Assembly (NCBI GenBank): GCA_041165405.1
Contig: JBEANL010000002.1
Location: 43,152 to 107,151 of the forward strand
Direction of reading: 5' to 3'
DNA from: Methylopumilus sp009926035
GTDB lineage: Bacteria > Pseudomonadota > Gammaproteobacteria > Burkholderiales > Methylophilaceae
Length of the DNA stretch: 64,000 bases
The position numbers and the translations under genes were made by a program. Within the stretch, counting starts at the first letter, position 1. Each line of letters begins with the position of its first letter. The notes below the pieces were generated by a model. The model had not been told where the DNA came from. It worked only from the letters and a program-made list of their open reading frames with translations, and made no database searches. Positions 1 to 8,073 of the stretch are shown here, one piece after another.

Positions 1-914
1 TGAGGTAATACAAATACACCATCTTTTTTACCAGTAGTCACACGCACACGAACAAATTGTCCTGGCAAAATTTGACGTTCATTATTTTCAAATGTTGCAC
101 GAAGTTCTTGTGTACCAAGTGCTGGATTAATTTCACTTGCTGCAAAATTTATTTTTCCTTTTTTAGGGTACTCGTTTCCATCAGACAGGATAATAGAAAC
201 TTCTTCTACATTTTTTTCATTGAGTGCGCCACCTAGTTTTTTAAGTTCATTATCTGAAAAACTAAAACGAACCCAAATAGGATTTACCTGGGCAAGCGTA
301 GTGAGCAAGCTTGTATTTGCAGCAATGAGCGCACCTTCAGAGAATTGAAAACGACCTGAGATGCCATCTACGGGTGCTGAGACATTCGTATAAGAAAGAT
401 TTAGTTCGGCTTGTTTTAAATTTGCCCGACTTTGAGCAAGCGATGCAACACTAATAGATTCATCAGATGTCGCATTATCAAATTCACGCTGACTGATAGA
501 TTGAGACTCGATTAAACTTTCTAAACGTTTTTTTTCACGCTTTGCTTGTTCAGCTCGAGCAAGATTTTGATTGTATTGTGCACGCGCTTGATTTAAGGCT
601 ATTTTGTAAGGTTCAGGATCAATTACGAATAATGTTTGACCAGCTTTTACTGCAGAACCTTCATTGTATTTTCGTTTTAATAAAATACCGCCAACACGAG
701 GTCTAATTTCAACTTCTTTAGCCCCTTCTGTTTGACCTACAGCTTCAGCTGTAATAGGAATACTGGTAGGCGTCGCTTCAAGCATAGTCACGGGAAGAAC
801 GAAATTAGGAGGTAAGCCAGCAGCGTGATCTTGCGGTTTCTTACAAGCACTTAAAGAAAGTAAAAAGAAACTAGCAAGTAAAATAATTCGAAATGATAAA
901 AAATGCTGTTGCAA
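1..914 (-). CDS. RND efflux periplasmic adaptor, partial (C-terminus outside window)
   Basis: Membrane-fusion adaptor linking an RND inner-membrane pump to an outer-membrane channel. About 304 N-terminal residues are visible and the frame runs off the left edge. I chose the TTG at 914 because a GGGG ribosome site lies 6 nt upstream and it gives a lipoprotein signal ending in LSAC, so the protein is probably lipid-anchored. After the signal come the barrel-sandwich (lipoyl-like) half-motif with RPRVGGILLKR and GSAVKAGQTLFVIDPEPY, a coiled-coil hairpin, and the second half-motif. This is the MexA/AcrA pattern. The pump gene would be expected beyond the left edge. The substrate cannot be told from this sequence. 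Confidence 0.85.
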   Translation of the reverse strand, partial: MQQHFLSFRIILLASFFLLSLSACKKPQDHAAGLPPNFVLPVTMLEATPTSIPITAEAVGQTEGAKEVEIRPRVGGILLKRKYNEGSAVKAGQTLFVIDPEPYKIALNQARAQYNQNLARAEQAKREKKRLESLIESQSISQREFDNATSDESISVASLAQSRANLKQAELNLSYTNVSAPVDGISGRFQFSEGALIAANTSLLTTLAQVNPIWVRFSFSDNELKKLGGALNEKNVEEVSIILSDGNEYPKKGKINFAASEINPALGTQELRATFENNERQILPGQFVRVRVTTGKKDGVFVLP

Positions 915-1031
915 GTAAAGCCCCAATCCTAGAAATAAGCCACTGAAACAAATGTTTCTTTTAAAGACTCATTTTACAATTAAATCAGAGGATTAAGATG
1001 GGTTTAAATGATTTAAATAGATATGAAACTT

Positions 1032-1736
1032 TTATGAAAATAAGTGCGCTAAACCAAAAGCAGCTGAAGATGCTAATGCGCCAATGATGAGTGTTTGCGC
1101 CGCTGAGCGCCCTTGATTCATACCTGTAAAACGACCTTTGATCCAACCAAAGAGAATCAATGCAATACTTGTTGCAATCACAGACATCTTTAGGGCTGGT
1201 CCAATATCAGATATAAAGATGTAAGGCATTAAAGGAATTAGCCCACCAATAATGTAAGCTAATGAAATAGTCGTGGCACTGATCAAAGCTCTTTTCGGGT
1301 CAGGCCTTTCTAAATTTAATTCAAATTTCATCATAAATTTAAGCCAGCGTTCACGATTAGAAGTAATGGATTTAACAACACTTTTAAGCCTATTTCCTTT
1401 AAGCCCATATTCTGAGAGTATTTCCTCAACTTCCGAAATTTCACGCTCACGTAAATGTTTAATTTCATAGGCTTCACGTTTCAACTCAGAGTCATAATGT
1501 TCAATATCTGTTTTACCAGCAAGATATCCACCAAGACCCATCGCAATAGCACCTGCAGCAACTTCTGCTAATCCAGCAGTCACAATAATTGCTGAAGAAT
1601 CTACAGCGGCTGATAAGCCGGCAGCTAAGGCGAATGGTACTGTAAGTCCATCTGACATGCCAATGACAACATCCCTAACTATTTCAGTAGAAGTGAAGTG
1701 TGTTTCTGGGTGATGCGATTGATGATCGTTTGACAT
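1032..1736 (-). CDS. VIT1/CCC1-family membrane transporter (Fe2+/Mn2+ type)
   Basis: A 234-residue membrane protein of the vacuolar iron transporter family, whose members move ferrous iron or manganese out of the cytoplasm. Residues 24-45 carry the family signature (VIGMSDGLTVPFALAAGLSAA). Hydrophobic segments lie near 20-45, 48-74, 150-174, 182-200 and 212-232. The charged stretch at 75-148 between the second and third segments matches the cytoplasmic metal-binding region of plant VIT1. The N-terminus is histidine-rich (H5, H8, H9, H13), which may bind metal. It is a monocistronic-looking gene after the adaptor. The exact metal is not readable from sequence. Confidence 0.85.
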   Translation of the reverse strand: MSNDHQSHHPETHFTSTEIVRDVVIGMSDGLTVPFALAAGLSAAVDSSAIIVTAGLAEVAAGAIAMGLGGYLAGKTDIEHYDSELKREAYEIKHLREREISEVEEILSEYGLKGNRLKSVVKSITSNRERWLKFMMKFELNLERPDPKRALISATTISLAYIIGGLIPLMPYIFISDIGPALKMSVIATSIALILFGWIKGRFTGMNQGRSAAQTLIIGALASSAAFGLAHLFS

Positions 1737-1831
1737 TCGCGTTTCTTTGAATTTTATTTTTATTTAAAATACTATATATTAGATCTGCAATTTAAACATT
1801 ATCAAGCTATTTAAATAATAAGGGCTTAAAA

Positions 1832-2080
1832 ATGAAACAATGTACTTACAATGTATTAGCTTTATTAGTTTTTGCTTTGTCTTTTTCTTATGTGCCTACA
1901 GCAGCATATGAATATCACTGCGTTTATGACGGCGTAACAACTTTCAATGTACCGATCTTCATATTTCAGCAAGTTTTTTTAGCGACTATTTTATTTATTA
2001 TTGGTCGTTATAGTTTTAAAGATGGCAAGATGGTTTGTTGGATGTCATGCGGACATAAAAAAGACAAAAAGAAAAAATAA
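1832..2080 (+). CDS. small membrane protein of unknown function
   Basis: An 82-residue protein that I do not recognise. It starts with an uncleaved or cleavable hydrophobic segment (residues 7-25, with a possible signal cleavage after PTAA). A loop containing one cysteine and aromatic residues follows, then a second hydrophobic segment (about 43-60). A cytoplasmic-looking tail carries two cysteines (CWMSCGHK) and ends in a lysine run. The arrangement suggests a small inner-membrane protein with a Cys-x3-Cys-Gly-His tail that could bind metal, but that is only a guess. It is oriented away from the VIT-family gene and converges on the 46-residue ORF on the other strand. Confidence 0.6.
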   Translation: MKQCTYNVLALLVFALSFSYVPTAAYEYHCVYDGVTTFNVPIFIFQQVFLATILFIIGRYSFKDGKMVCWMSCGHKKDKKKK

Positions 2081-2221
2081 TTAATCGAATTTAGCTTTAT
2101 ATTTAGGCTGCCTTTTAAACTTTGTTTTGTCTTTTTCAACTTTAGGTTTAAAAGGTAAGTCAGCACGAAAAAGTGCGTAATGTGTTTGAGAACGTAATTT
2201 AAGTTTTCGAATTTGCTTCAT
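2081..2221 (-). CDS. small basic ORF downstream of marC-like gene
   Basis: A 46-codon ORF starting at an ATG 6 nt after the stop of the MarC-like gene. The product is very basic, with about 16 Lys/Arg and few acidic residues, and has no hydrophobic segment. The central part reads ALFRADLPFKPKVEKDK. No clear Shine-Dalgarno is visible, so expression would rely on coupling to the upstream gene. The layout (short, basic, LF then VEK-x-K) faintly recalls the ribosome-rescue factor ArfA, but the KGKGSY hallmark is absent. I treat the identity as unknown. Confidence 0.4.
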   Translation of the reverse strand: MKQIRKLKLRSQTHYALFRADLPFKPKVEKDKTKFKRQPKYKAKFD

Positions 2222-2227
2222 AAAACA

Positions 2228-2842
2228 TTACGCAATAATATCTAACACGCCACGAGTAATAAATTCGATTGCCATAGATCCTAAAAGTAATCCCATGACG
2301 CGCGTGATAATTTTTGTGCCAACCGCACCGATCACTTTAGAAATATTTTCTGCAAAACTTAATGTCAGCCATATTAAAAGTGATACTGCTAAACATGGCA
2401 AAATAAGAAAGCTTTGATTAATCAAATTTGGGGCCTGATGTGCAGCAATAATCATATTACTTATTGCTCCAGGCCCTGCCAATAGTGGAATGCTAAGCGG
2501 CACAAATGCAATTAATTCTTTTTCTGACTTATTATTTTGCGTAGATTCCATAATTTGATTACGACCTAACATCATATAAATAGCCATAATCAAAAGCAGT
2601 ACTCCGCCACAAATTTGAAAGCTTGGCATGCTGATGCCGAACATATTTAAAATTTTATCACCAAGAAAAAGTGAGACTACTAAGATGATGAAGACAGTTA
2701 AAGCTGTCATTTTTGCTACATTTTTTTTATTAATTTTCTTATGTTGGCTTGTTAAGCTTAAATAAATAGGTAAGCAACCTGGGGGATCAACAATTGCTAT
2801 CATTGCAATGGTTGTTTTAATAATAAAAGTCCATTCAATCAT
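2228..2842 (-). CDS. MarC-family (UPF0056) integral membrane protein
   Basis: A 204-residue, six-segment inner-membrane protein of the MarC/YchE/YhgN family. Residues 14-25 (IAIVDPPGCLPIYL) are the family's first conserved loop (usually DPxGxxPxF). The second half repeats the fold with FVPLSIPLLAGPGAIS at about 112-127. The family was once linked to multiple antibiotic resistance, but its transport substrate has never been settled. The gene is followed at once by a small basic ORF on the same strand. Length is normal for the family. Confidence 0.85.
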   Translation of the reverse strand: MIEWTFIIKTTIAMIAIVDPPGCLPIYLSLTSQHKKINKKNVAKMTALTVFIILVVSLFLGDKILNMFGISMPSFQICGGVLLLIMAIYMMLGRNQIMESTQNNKSEKELIAFVPLSIPLLAGPGAISNMIIAAHQAPNLINQSFLILPCLAVSLLIWLTLSFAENISKVIGAVGTKIITRVMGLLLGSMAIEFITRGVLDIIA

Positions 2843-2911
2843 GATGTTTTCCTTGTTTAAAAAATGGAATAAAACTTAATGCAGTATTATTAATAGTAAT
2901 AACTATAATTT

Positions 2912-3118
2912 CTACTTAAATACAAATTCTAGAATGATTTTGGCAATATAACCCACAACACCCATCCAGAGTACACTTAAAAGCCAGATTGTCCCTTCTT
3001 TGCTTGCTTTACTTTATTTGGCAATACCATACACAATAAAAAACATAAATAAAATAAGTCCACCAATCATAAATGGAGTCCCGGCTTCAATTAAAGCTTC
3101 GATTTCATTAGAAGCCAT
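2912..3118 (-). pseudogene. DUF2788-like small membrane protein gene interrupted by an in-frame stop
   Basis: Reading from the ATG at 3118 gives 34 residues with a transmembrane segment (PFMIGGLILFMFFIVYGIAK), then a TAA at 3014-3016. The same frame then continues for 33 codons (SKASKEGTIWLL, then a second hydrophobic segment ending KIILEFVFK) to a TAG at 2912. Two hydrophobic helices joined by a short basic linker resemble the DUF2788 family of about 70 residues, where the linker typically reads like KKSxxxxxGT. The TAA sits where a Lys, Gln or Glu codon would be one base change away. It is either a fresh pseudogene, a read-through case or a sequencing error. It lies in the long gap before ccoI. 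Confidence 0.6.
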
Positions 3119-3137
3119 AATTTTTTACAAAAATGAT

Positions 3138-3151
3138 TTGAGATAGATCAA
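3138..3151 (+). promoter_or_regulatory. FNR-type binding site upstream of ccoI
   Basis: TTGAG-ATAG-ATCAA differs from the FNR/ANR consensus TTGAT-N4-ATCAA at one position. A TAAATT at 3172-3177 would place the start of transcription near 3184, so the box is centred about 40 bp upstream, the usual class II activating position. The ccoI start codon is at 3225. Confidence 0.65.
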
Positions 3152-3224
3152 TGATAATTGATTTCTATTCATAAATTACGAATTCATTGATACCTTTAAA
3201 ATAAAACAACTCTATAATTCAAAA

Positions 3225-5510
3225 ATGAACATTCCAATCAAAAGTATTTCCATTCAAGATGGTTTAAAAAAAAGTGCTTTGTCTCTCGAATCCAGTGATT
3301 GGAAAGCATTAGATACTATTGATGAATGGTCTCATTTTAGTCAAAGCACAAATAAAAATGACACACGATGGGAATCGTACATTGTCATCGAAGGCATGCA
3401 CTGTGCAGCATGTGCTTTTAAAGTAGAAAACGCACTAAAGCCTTTATCAGGGGTTATTGAAACTACGGTTAATGCAACTTCAGGACATGCCAAAATTATT
3501 TGGCAATCTAACCTTATTAAACCATCTCAATGGGCAAGTGGTATTTATAAGGCTGGATATAAAGCTTTTCCAGCCAGCGATTTATTGCATCAGGATGAGC
3601 GTAAAAAAACACAACGACAAGCTTTATGGCGACTTTTAGTTGCCGGATTTTGCATGATGCAAGTCATGATGTTCTCAGTGCCCACTTATATGGCTAATCC
3701 TGGAGAAATGACAAGCAACATGAAGGGTTTAATGGAGTGGGCAAGTTGGGTCATTACATTACCTGTGATGTTATTTTCATGTGGGCCTTTTTTTAAAAGC
3801 GCACTTTATGATTTAAAAACAAAACAAATCAGCATGGACATGCCGGTATCGCTAGGTATTTTGATTATGTTTATTGTAAGCACTGCAGCAACTTTTGATC
3901 CAAATAGCTTACTTGGTGAAGAAGTTTATTTTGATTCACTCACTATGTTTGTATTTTTTCTTTTAACAGGACGATGGATTGAATTAAAAATGCGTGATAA
4001 AACAGCAGGCGCCCTTGATGTATTGATGAGGCGAATGCCTCGTATAGTCAATCGAGTGAATCCTGATGGCACTATTGAAAAATTACCTGCCAATCTTCTT
4101 CAAGTTGGCGATACAGTTGAAGTGAAACCTGGAGAAGCTTTTCCTGCGGATGGGCAAATTGTAATGGGTTCGACAAATGCTGATGAAGCATTATTAACAG
4201 GAGAATCTGCCGCTATTAGAAAATCTATTCACGCAAAAATTATTGCGGGCAGCTTTAATTTAACCAATCCTGTACATATGCAAGTTGAACTTGTAGGACA
4301 AGAAACGCGCTATGCCAAAATTGTGCGTTTGATGGAAAAAGCATCTACTGATAAACCACGTTTAGCTTTAATGGCAGATCGTATTGCTAAACATTTTTTA
4401 TGGATTGTGATTTTATTAGCTTTAAGTGTAGCTATTTATTTTTGGCAGTTTGATCACACCAAAGCTATTGTTGCAGCCGTCGCTGTATTGATTGTGACGT
4501 GCCCATGTGCGCTCTCTCTTGCAACACCTGCAGCGATGTTAAGTATATCGGGCTTTTTAGCAAGACAAGGTATCTTAGTGCAAAAAATGCAAGCACTTGA
4601 AGCTTTAACGCAAATTAATACAGTAGTATTTGATAAGACAGGTACATTAACCAATGATCAAATTTTTATTGAAAAAATATTTACTAATAAAAAAATCACT
4701 GAGAAAGAAGCTTTAGTCATTGCGTCTTCATTATCTGCTTCTTCTCTTCATCCCGTCTCTAGAGCTTTTATAAAAGCTGGTGAGATTGATCTATCCTTGA
4801 AAATTAAAAAGATAGAAGAAATCAGTGGCGGCGGATTATTAGCCAAAACATCTTTGGGAGTTTTTAAATTAGGGTCACTAGCTTTTTGTAGATTAAAAGG
4901 CAATGAATTTGATCATTTAGAAGAAGAGCAATTACAAGTACATTTAATGCATGACGATGATTGGGTGGCAAGTTTCATGATGACAGAGTCGATTAAAGAA
5001 GATGCACTTCAATCGATTAAGAAACTTAAACAACATCATTTAAATATTCAAATTTTATCAGGGGATAAATTGTCATCTGTTAAAAGAGTGGCGGATCAAT
5101 TATCTATACAAAACATCAAAGGCCAATGTTCTCCCGAAGATAAATTAAGACATATTCAATTACTTCAATCACAACATTCGAAAGTACTTATGGTAGGTGA
5201 CGGATTAAATGATGGGCCTGTATTAGCTTTTGCCCATGCCTCCATTGCACTTGGTCAAGGTGCACCCCTATCTCAAGCACAATCAGATTTTATTATTTTA
5301 AAAGGTGAGCTTCGTCTTATTCCTCAATTGATAGAAGAGGCTAAACGCACGATGAAAATTATTAAGCAAAATCTAGTTTGGGCAGCTTTATATAACTTGA
5401 TTTGTATTCCTTTAGCTGTGATGGGATTTTTACCAGCATGGCTAGCTGGATTAGGTATGGCATTGAGCTCGCTTTTGGTCATTTTGAATGCAGCACGATT
5501 AGCCTTTTAA
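3225..5510 (+). CDS. ccoI: CcoI/FixI-type copper P1B ATPase for cbb3 oxidase assembly
   Basis: A 761-residue P1B-type ATPase that exports copper across the inner membrane so that it can be loaded into the CuB site of cbb3 oxidase. Visible parts in order: an N-terminal HMA domain with GMHCAAC (C60, C63), membrane helices, the actuator motif TGES (about 325-328), the transport CPC motif (426-428), the phosphorylation site DKTGTLT (D470), the hinge GDGLNDGP, and two closing helices. Followed 29 nt later by ccoS, then ccoNOQP, which decides CcoI over the general detoxification pump CopA. An FNR box lies upstream. Length is normal. Confidence 0.93.
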   Translation: MNIPIKSISIQDGLKKSALSLESSDWKALDTIDEWSHFSQSTNKNDTRWESYIVIEGMHCAACAFKVENALKPLSGVIETTVNATSGHAKIIWQSNLIKPSQWASGIYKAGYKAFPASDLLHQDERKKTQRQALWRLLVAGFCMMQVMMFSVPTYMANPGEMTSNMKGLMEWASWVITLPVMLFSCGPFFKSALYDLKTKQISMDMPVSLGILIMFIVSTAATFDPNSLLGEEVYFDSLTMFVFFLLTGRWIELKMRDKTAGALDVLMRRMPRIVNRVNPDGTIEKLPANLLQVGDTVEVKPGEAFPADGQIVMGSTNADEALLTGESAAIRKSIHAKIIAGSFNLTNPVHMQVELVGQETRYAKIVRLMEKASTDKPRLALMADRIAKHFLWIVILLALSVAIYFWQFDHTKAIVAAVAVLIVTCPCALSLATPAAMLSISGFLARQGILVQKMQALEALTQINTVVFDKTGTLTNDQIFIEKIFTNKKITEKEALVIASSLSASSLHPVSRAFIKAGEIDLSLKIKKIEEISGGGLLAKTSLGVFKLGSLAFCRLKGNEFDHLEEEQLQVHLMHDDDWVASFMMTESIKEDALQSIKKLKQHHLNIQILSGDKLSSVKRVADQLSIQNIKGQCSPEDKLRHIQLLQSQHSKVLMVGDGLNDGPVLAFAHASIALGQGAPLSQAQSDFIILKGELRLIPQLIEEAKRTMKIIKQNLVWAALYNLICIPLAVMGFLPAWLAGLGMALSSLLVILNAARLAF

Positions 5511-5539
5511 CCTGAACTAAAAGACTTATACTTAAAATT

Positions 5540-5677
5540 ATGGATATTCTTTATTTATTAGTGCCTTTTTCCGTCATCTTAGTGCTTGTTATTCTTGTAG
5601 GTCTTTGGTGGGCAGTTCATAGCGGACAGTTTGAAGATACCGAAAAAGAAGGCGAACGTATTTTGCACGACGATTGA
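5540..5677 (+). CDS. ccoS: cbb3-type oxidase assembly protein CcoS
   Basis: A 45-residue single-span membrane protein needed, with CcoI, for fitting haem and copper into cbb3 oxidase. It has the hallmark hydrophobic N-terminus (DILYLLVPFSVILVLVILVGLWWAV) followed by SGQFEDTEKEGERIL, matching CcoS families, where the SGQFDD-x-E-x-x-x-x-R-x-L pattern is typical. It lies between ccoI and ccoN, the expected place. The FNR box of the next operon overlaps its stop codon. Confidence 0.9.
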   Translation: MDILYLLVPFSVILVLVILVGLWWAVHSGQFEDTEKEGERILHDD

Positions 5678-5687
5678 TCTAAGTCAA
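5674..5687 (+). promoter_or_regulatory. FNR-type binding site upstream of ccoNOQP
   Basis: TTGAT-CTAA-GTCAA has a perfect left half-site and one mismatch in the right half-site. It overlaps the stop codon of ccoS and lies 99 bp before the ccoN ATG. A TATGAA at 5720-5725 is a possible -10 element. The site predicts low-oxygen induction of the oxidase by the FNR encoded at 11541-12260. Confidence 0.7.
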
Positions 5688-5785
5688 ATCCCCATTCTCC
5701 AAAGTTTGAGAAACTCATGTATGAATCAATGTGCTATTAGGCACAAAATCAGATTTTTAAGTAAGTATTCGTTTTAGGGGAAGAT

Positions 5786-7219
5786 ATGAACGCGAAAGCA
5801 AATTTATCCACGATTTATGATGATGGTGTCATAAGACAATTTTCAATCATGGCAGTGGTTTGGGGTGTTGTGGGCATGCTGGTGGGTGTAGTGATTGCAG
5901 CACAACTTGTATGGCCAGAACTTAACTTAGGGCTTCCTTGGACTTCATTTGGTCGCCTTCGTCCGCTTCATACCAATGCGGTAATTTTTGCTTTTGGTGG
6001 ATCGGCTCTTTTTGCTTCTTCTTATTATGTCGTACAAAGAACCTGTCAAACTCGTTTGTTTGCTGGCAAATTGGCTTCTTTTACTTTCTGGGGCTGGCAA
6101 GCCGTCATCTTAGCAGCGGCTATTTCTCTTCCTTTAGGTTATACATCTGGTAAAGAGTATGCAGAACTTGAATGGCCGATTGATATTTTGATCGCTATTG
6201 TTTGGGTGTCTTATGCCATCGTATTTTTTGGCACGATTGCAAAAAGAAAAATTAAACATATTTACGTTGCAAATTGGTTCTATGGCGCATTCATTATCAC
6301 TGTGGCATTACTTCATATTGTAAATAGTGCCGAGATCCCTGCAGGCTTTATGAAATCTTATTCAGCTTATGCGGGCGTTCAAGATGCCATGGTGCAATGG
6401 TGGTATGGCCATAATGCAGTAGGCTTTTTCTTAACAGCTGGCTTCTTGGGCATGATGTATTACTTTGTGCCAAAACAAGCCGAGCGTCCTGTGTATTCAT
6501 ATAGTTTATCGATCGTTCACTTTTGGGCACTTATTTTTACTTATATGTGGGCAGGACCTCATCACCTTCATTACACAGCATTACCTGATTGGGTATCTTC
6601 ATTGGGCATGGTGTTCTCACTTATTTTACTTGCACCAAGCTGGGGTGGCATGATCAACGGCATCATGACGCTTTCAGGCGCTTGGCATAAATTACGTACC
6701 GATCCAATTCTAAGATTCTTAATTGTTTCTTTATCTTTTTACGGCATGAGTACTTTTGAAGGTCCGATGATGTCAATTAAAACAGTGAATGCCTTATCTC
6801 ACTATACGGATTGGACTGTAGGCCATGTGCATTCAGGTGCACTTGGTTGGGTCGGCTTAGTGTCTATGGGCACTCTTTATTTCTTAGTGCCTCGATTATT
6901 TGGCCAAAAACAAATGTATAGCATGAAAGCGATTGAGCTTCATTTCTGGATGGCCACTATAGGGATTGTGCTCTACATCACAGCGCTTTGGATCTCAGGT
7001 GTGATGGAGGGTCTCATGTGGAGAGCAATAAATCAAGATGGCACTTTAGCTTATACATTTATTGAATCAGTAAAAGCAAAACATCCTTATTACATTATTC
7101 GATTATTAGGTGGACTTCTCTACCTCGGCAGTATGTTAGTGATGTTATGGAATGTCATTAAGACAGCTACTCATGGTAAACCAATAAGTATTTTAATTCC
7201 TGCTGTTAAAGCACACTAA
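5786..7219 (+). CDS. ccoN: cbb3-type cytochrome c oxidase subunit I
   Basis: The 477-residue catalytic membrane subunit of the high-affinity terminal oxidase. It reduces oxygen at a haem b3-CuB centre and pumps protons. Metal ligands are visible: H62 (LRPLHTN, haem b), H209 (WWYGHN, CuB), H259-H260 (GPHH, CuB), and the GHVHSG pair near 345 (haem b3 and haem b). Y253 in TYMWAGPHH fits the cbb3 cross-linked tyrosine. Ribosome site GGGGAAG lies just upstream of the ATG. First gene of ccoNOQP-GH; 11 nt separate it from ccoO. No fusion with ccoO. Confidence 0.97.
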   Translation: MNAKANLSTIYDDGVIRQFSIMAVVWGVVGMLVGVVIAAQLVWPELNLGLPWTSFGRLRPLHTNAVIFAFGGSALFASSYYVVQRTCQTRLFAGKLASFTFWGWQAVILAAAISLPLGYTSGKEYAELEWPIDILIAIVWVSYAIVFFGTIAKRKIKHIYVANWFYGAFIITVALLHIVNSAEIPAGFMKSYSAYAGVQDAMVQWWYGHNAVGFFLTAGFLGMMYYFVPKQAERPVYSYSLSIVHFWALIFTYMWAGPHHLHYTALPDWVSSLGMVFSLILLAPSWGGMINGIMTLSGAWHKLRTDPILRFLIVSLSFYGMSTFEGPMMSIKTVNALSHYTDWTVGHVHSGALGWVGLVSMGTLYFLVPRLFGQKQMYSMKAIELHFWMATIGIVLYITALWISGVMEGLMWRAINQDGTLAYTFIESVKAKHPYYIIRLLGGLLYLGSMLVMLWNVIKTATHGKPISILIPAVKAH

Positions 7220-7230
7220 GGGAAAAGAAA

Positions 7231-7872
7231 ATGGCAAAAGAAAATAAAAAATTAGATAAAAAAAATTCAGGATTTAGTCACGAGACGATTGAAACAAATA
7301 GTTTTCTCATGATTATTTTGATTTTGATTACAGTCGCTTTTGGCGGCATTGTAGAAATTGTCCCGCTCTTCTATCAAAAGTCAACGACTGAACCCATTAA
7401 AGGTATGCAGCCATACACAGCAGTGCAACTCATGGGGCGAGATGTGTATCTTCGTGAAGGTTGTTATAACTGCCACTCACAAATGATTCGCCCATTTCGT
7501 GCTGAAACACTGCGTTACGGACATTATTCAGTCGCAGGTGAATTTGTCTATGATCATCCATTTCAATGGGGCAGTAAAAGAACAGGTCCCGATTTAGCTC
7601 GTGTAGGTGGACGCTACAGCGATGAATGGCATCGACTACATTTAAATAATCCAGGAGATGTGGTGCCTGAGTCTATTATGCCAGCTTATCCATGGCTTGA
7701 AAAAACAGAAGTGGATTCAACAGTTGTACGACAAAGAATGAAAGCATTAAGAATTGTAGGTGTGCCTTATAGTGATGAAGACATCAAAGGCGCTTCTGAT
7801 GCAGTGAAAGGTAAAACAGAACTTGATGCATTAATTAGTTATTTACAAGTACTTGGTACAAATATTAAATAA
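7231..7872 (+). CDS. ccoO: cbb3-type oxidase monohaem cytochrome c subunit II
   Basis: A 213-residue membrane-anchored cytochrome c that passes electrons to CcoN. A single anchor helix lies at about 25-47. The haem-binding CYNCH is at 78-82, within the family's conserved EGCYNCHSQMIRPF stretch. A methionine in SIMPAYPW is the likely distal ligand. Length is typical of CcoO. It lies between ccoN and ccoQ with short gaps, so is surely co-transcribed. The oxidase acts on the periplasmic side. Confidence 0.96.
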   Translation: MAKENKKLDKKNSGFSHETIETNSFLMIILILITVAFGGIVEIVPLFYQKSTTEPIKGMQPYTAVQLMGRDVYLREGCYNCHSQMIRPFRAETLRYGHYSVAGEFVYDHPFQWGSKRTGPDLARVGGRYSDEWHRLHLNNPGDVVPESIMPAYPWLEKTEVDSTVVRQRMKALRIVGVPYSDEDIKGASDAVKGKTELDALISYLQVLGTNIK

Positions 7873-7884
7873 ATAAGGACGCTC

Positions 7885-8073
7885 GTGGATATCAATGATT
7901 TAAGATCAATTGCAACAGTAGGGAGTTTTGTTGTATTTGTATCTATTCTTATTTGGGCTTGGAATAAAAGAAAGAGTCGAGATTTTAAAGAGGCTGCAAA
8001 TTTGCCATTTGCTGAGGATGCAAAAGTCGCAAGACATAAAAAAATAATTGCTAAAAAAGGTAAAAGAAAATGA
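7885..8073 (+). CDS. ccoQ: CcoQ-type small cbb3 oxidase subunit
   Basis: A 62-residue single-span protein starting from GTG at 7885, 12 nt after ccoO. One hydrophobic helix (about 9-26) is followed by the basic NKRKSRDFKEAANLPF segment seen in CcoQ/FixQ proteins, which stabilise the oxidase complex. The C-terminal tail is longer and more lysine-rich than usual. Its stop codon overlaps the ccoP start by 4 nt (ATGA), so the two are translationally coupled. Confidence 0.88.
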   Translation: MDINDLRSIATVGSFVVFVSILIWAWNKRKSRDFKEAANLPFAEDAKVARHKKIIAKKGKRK

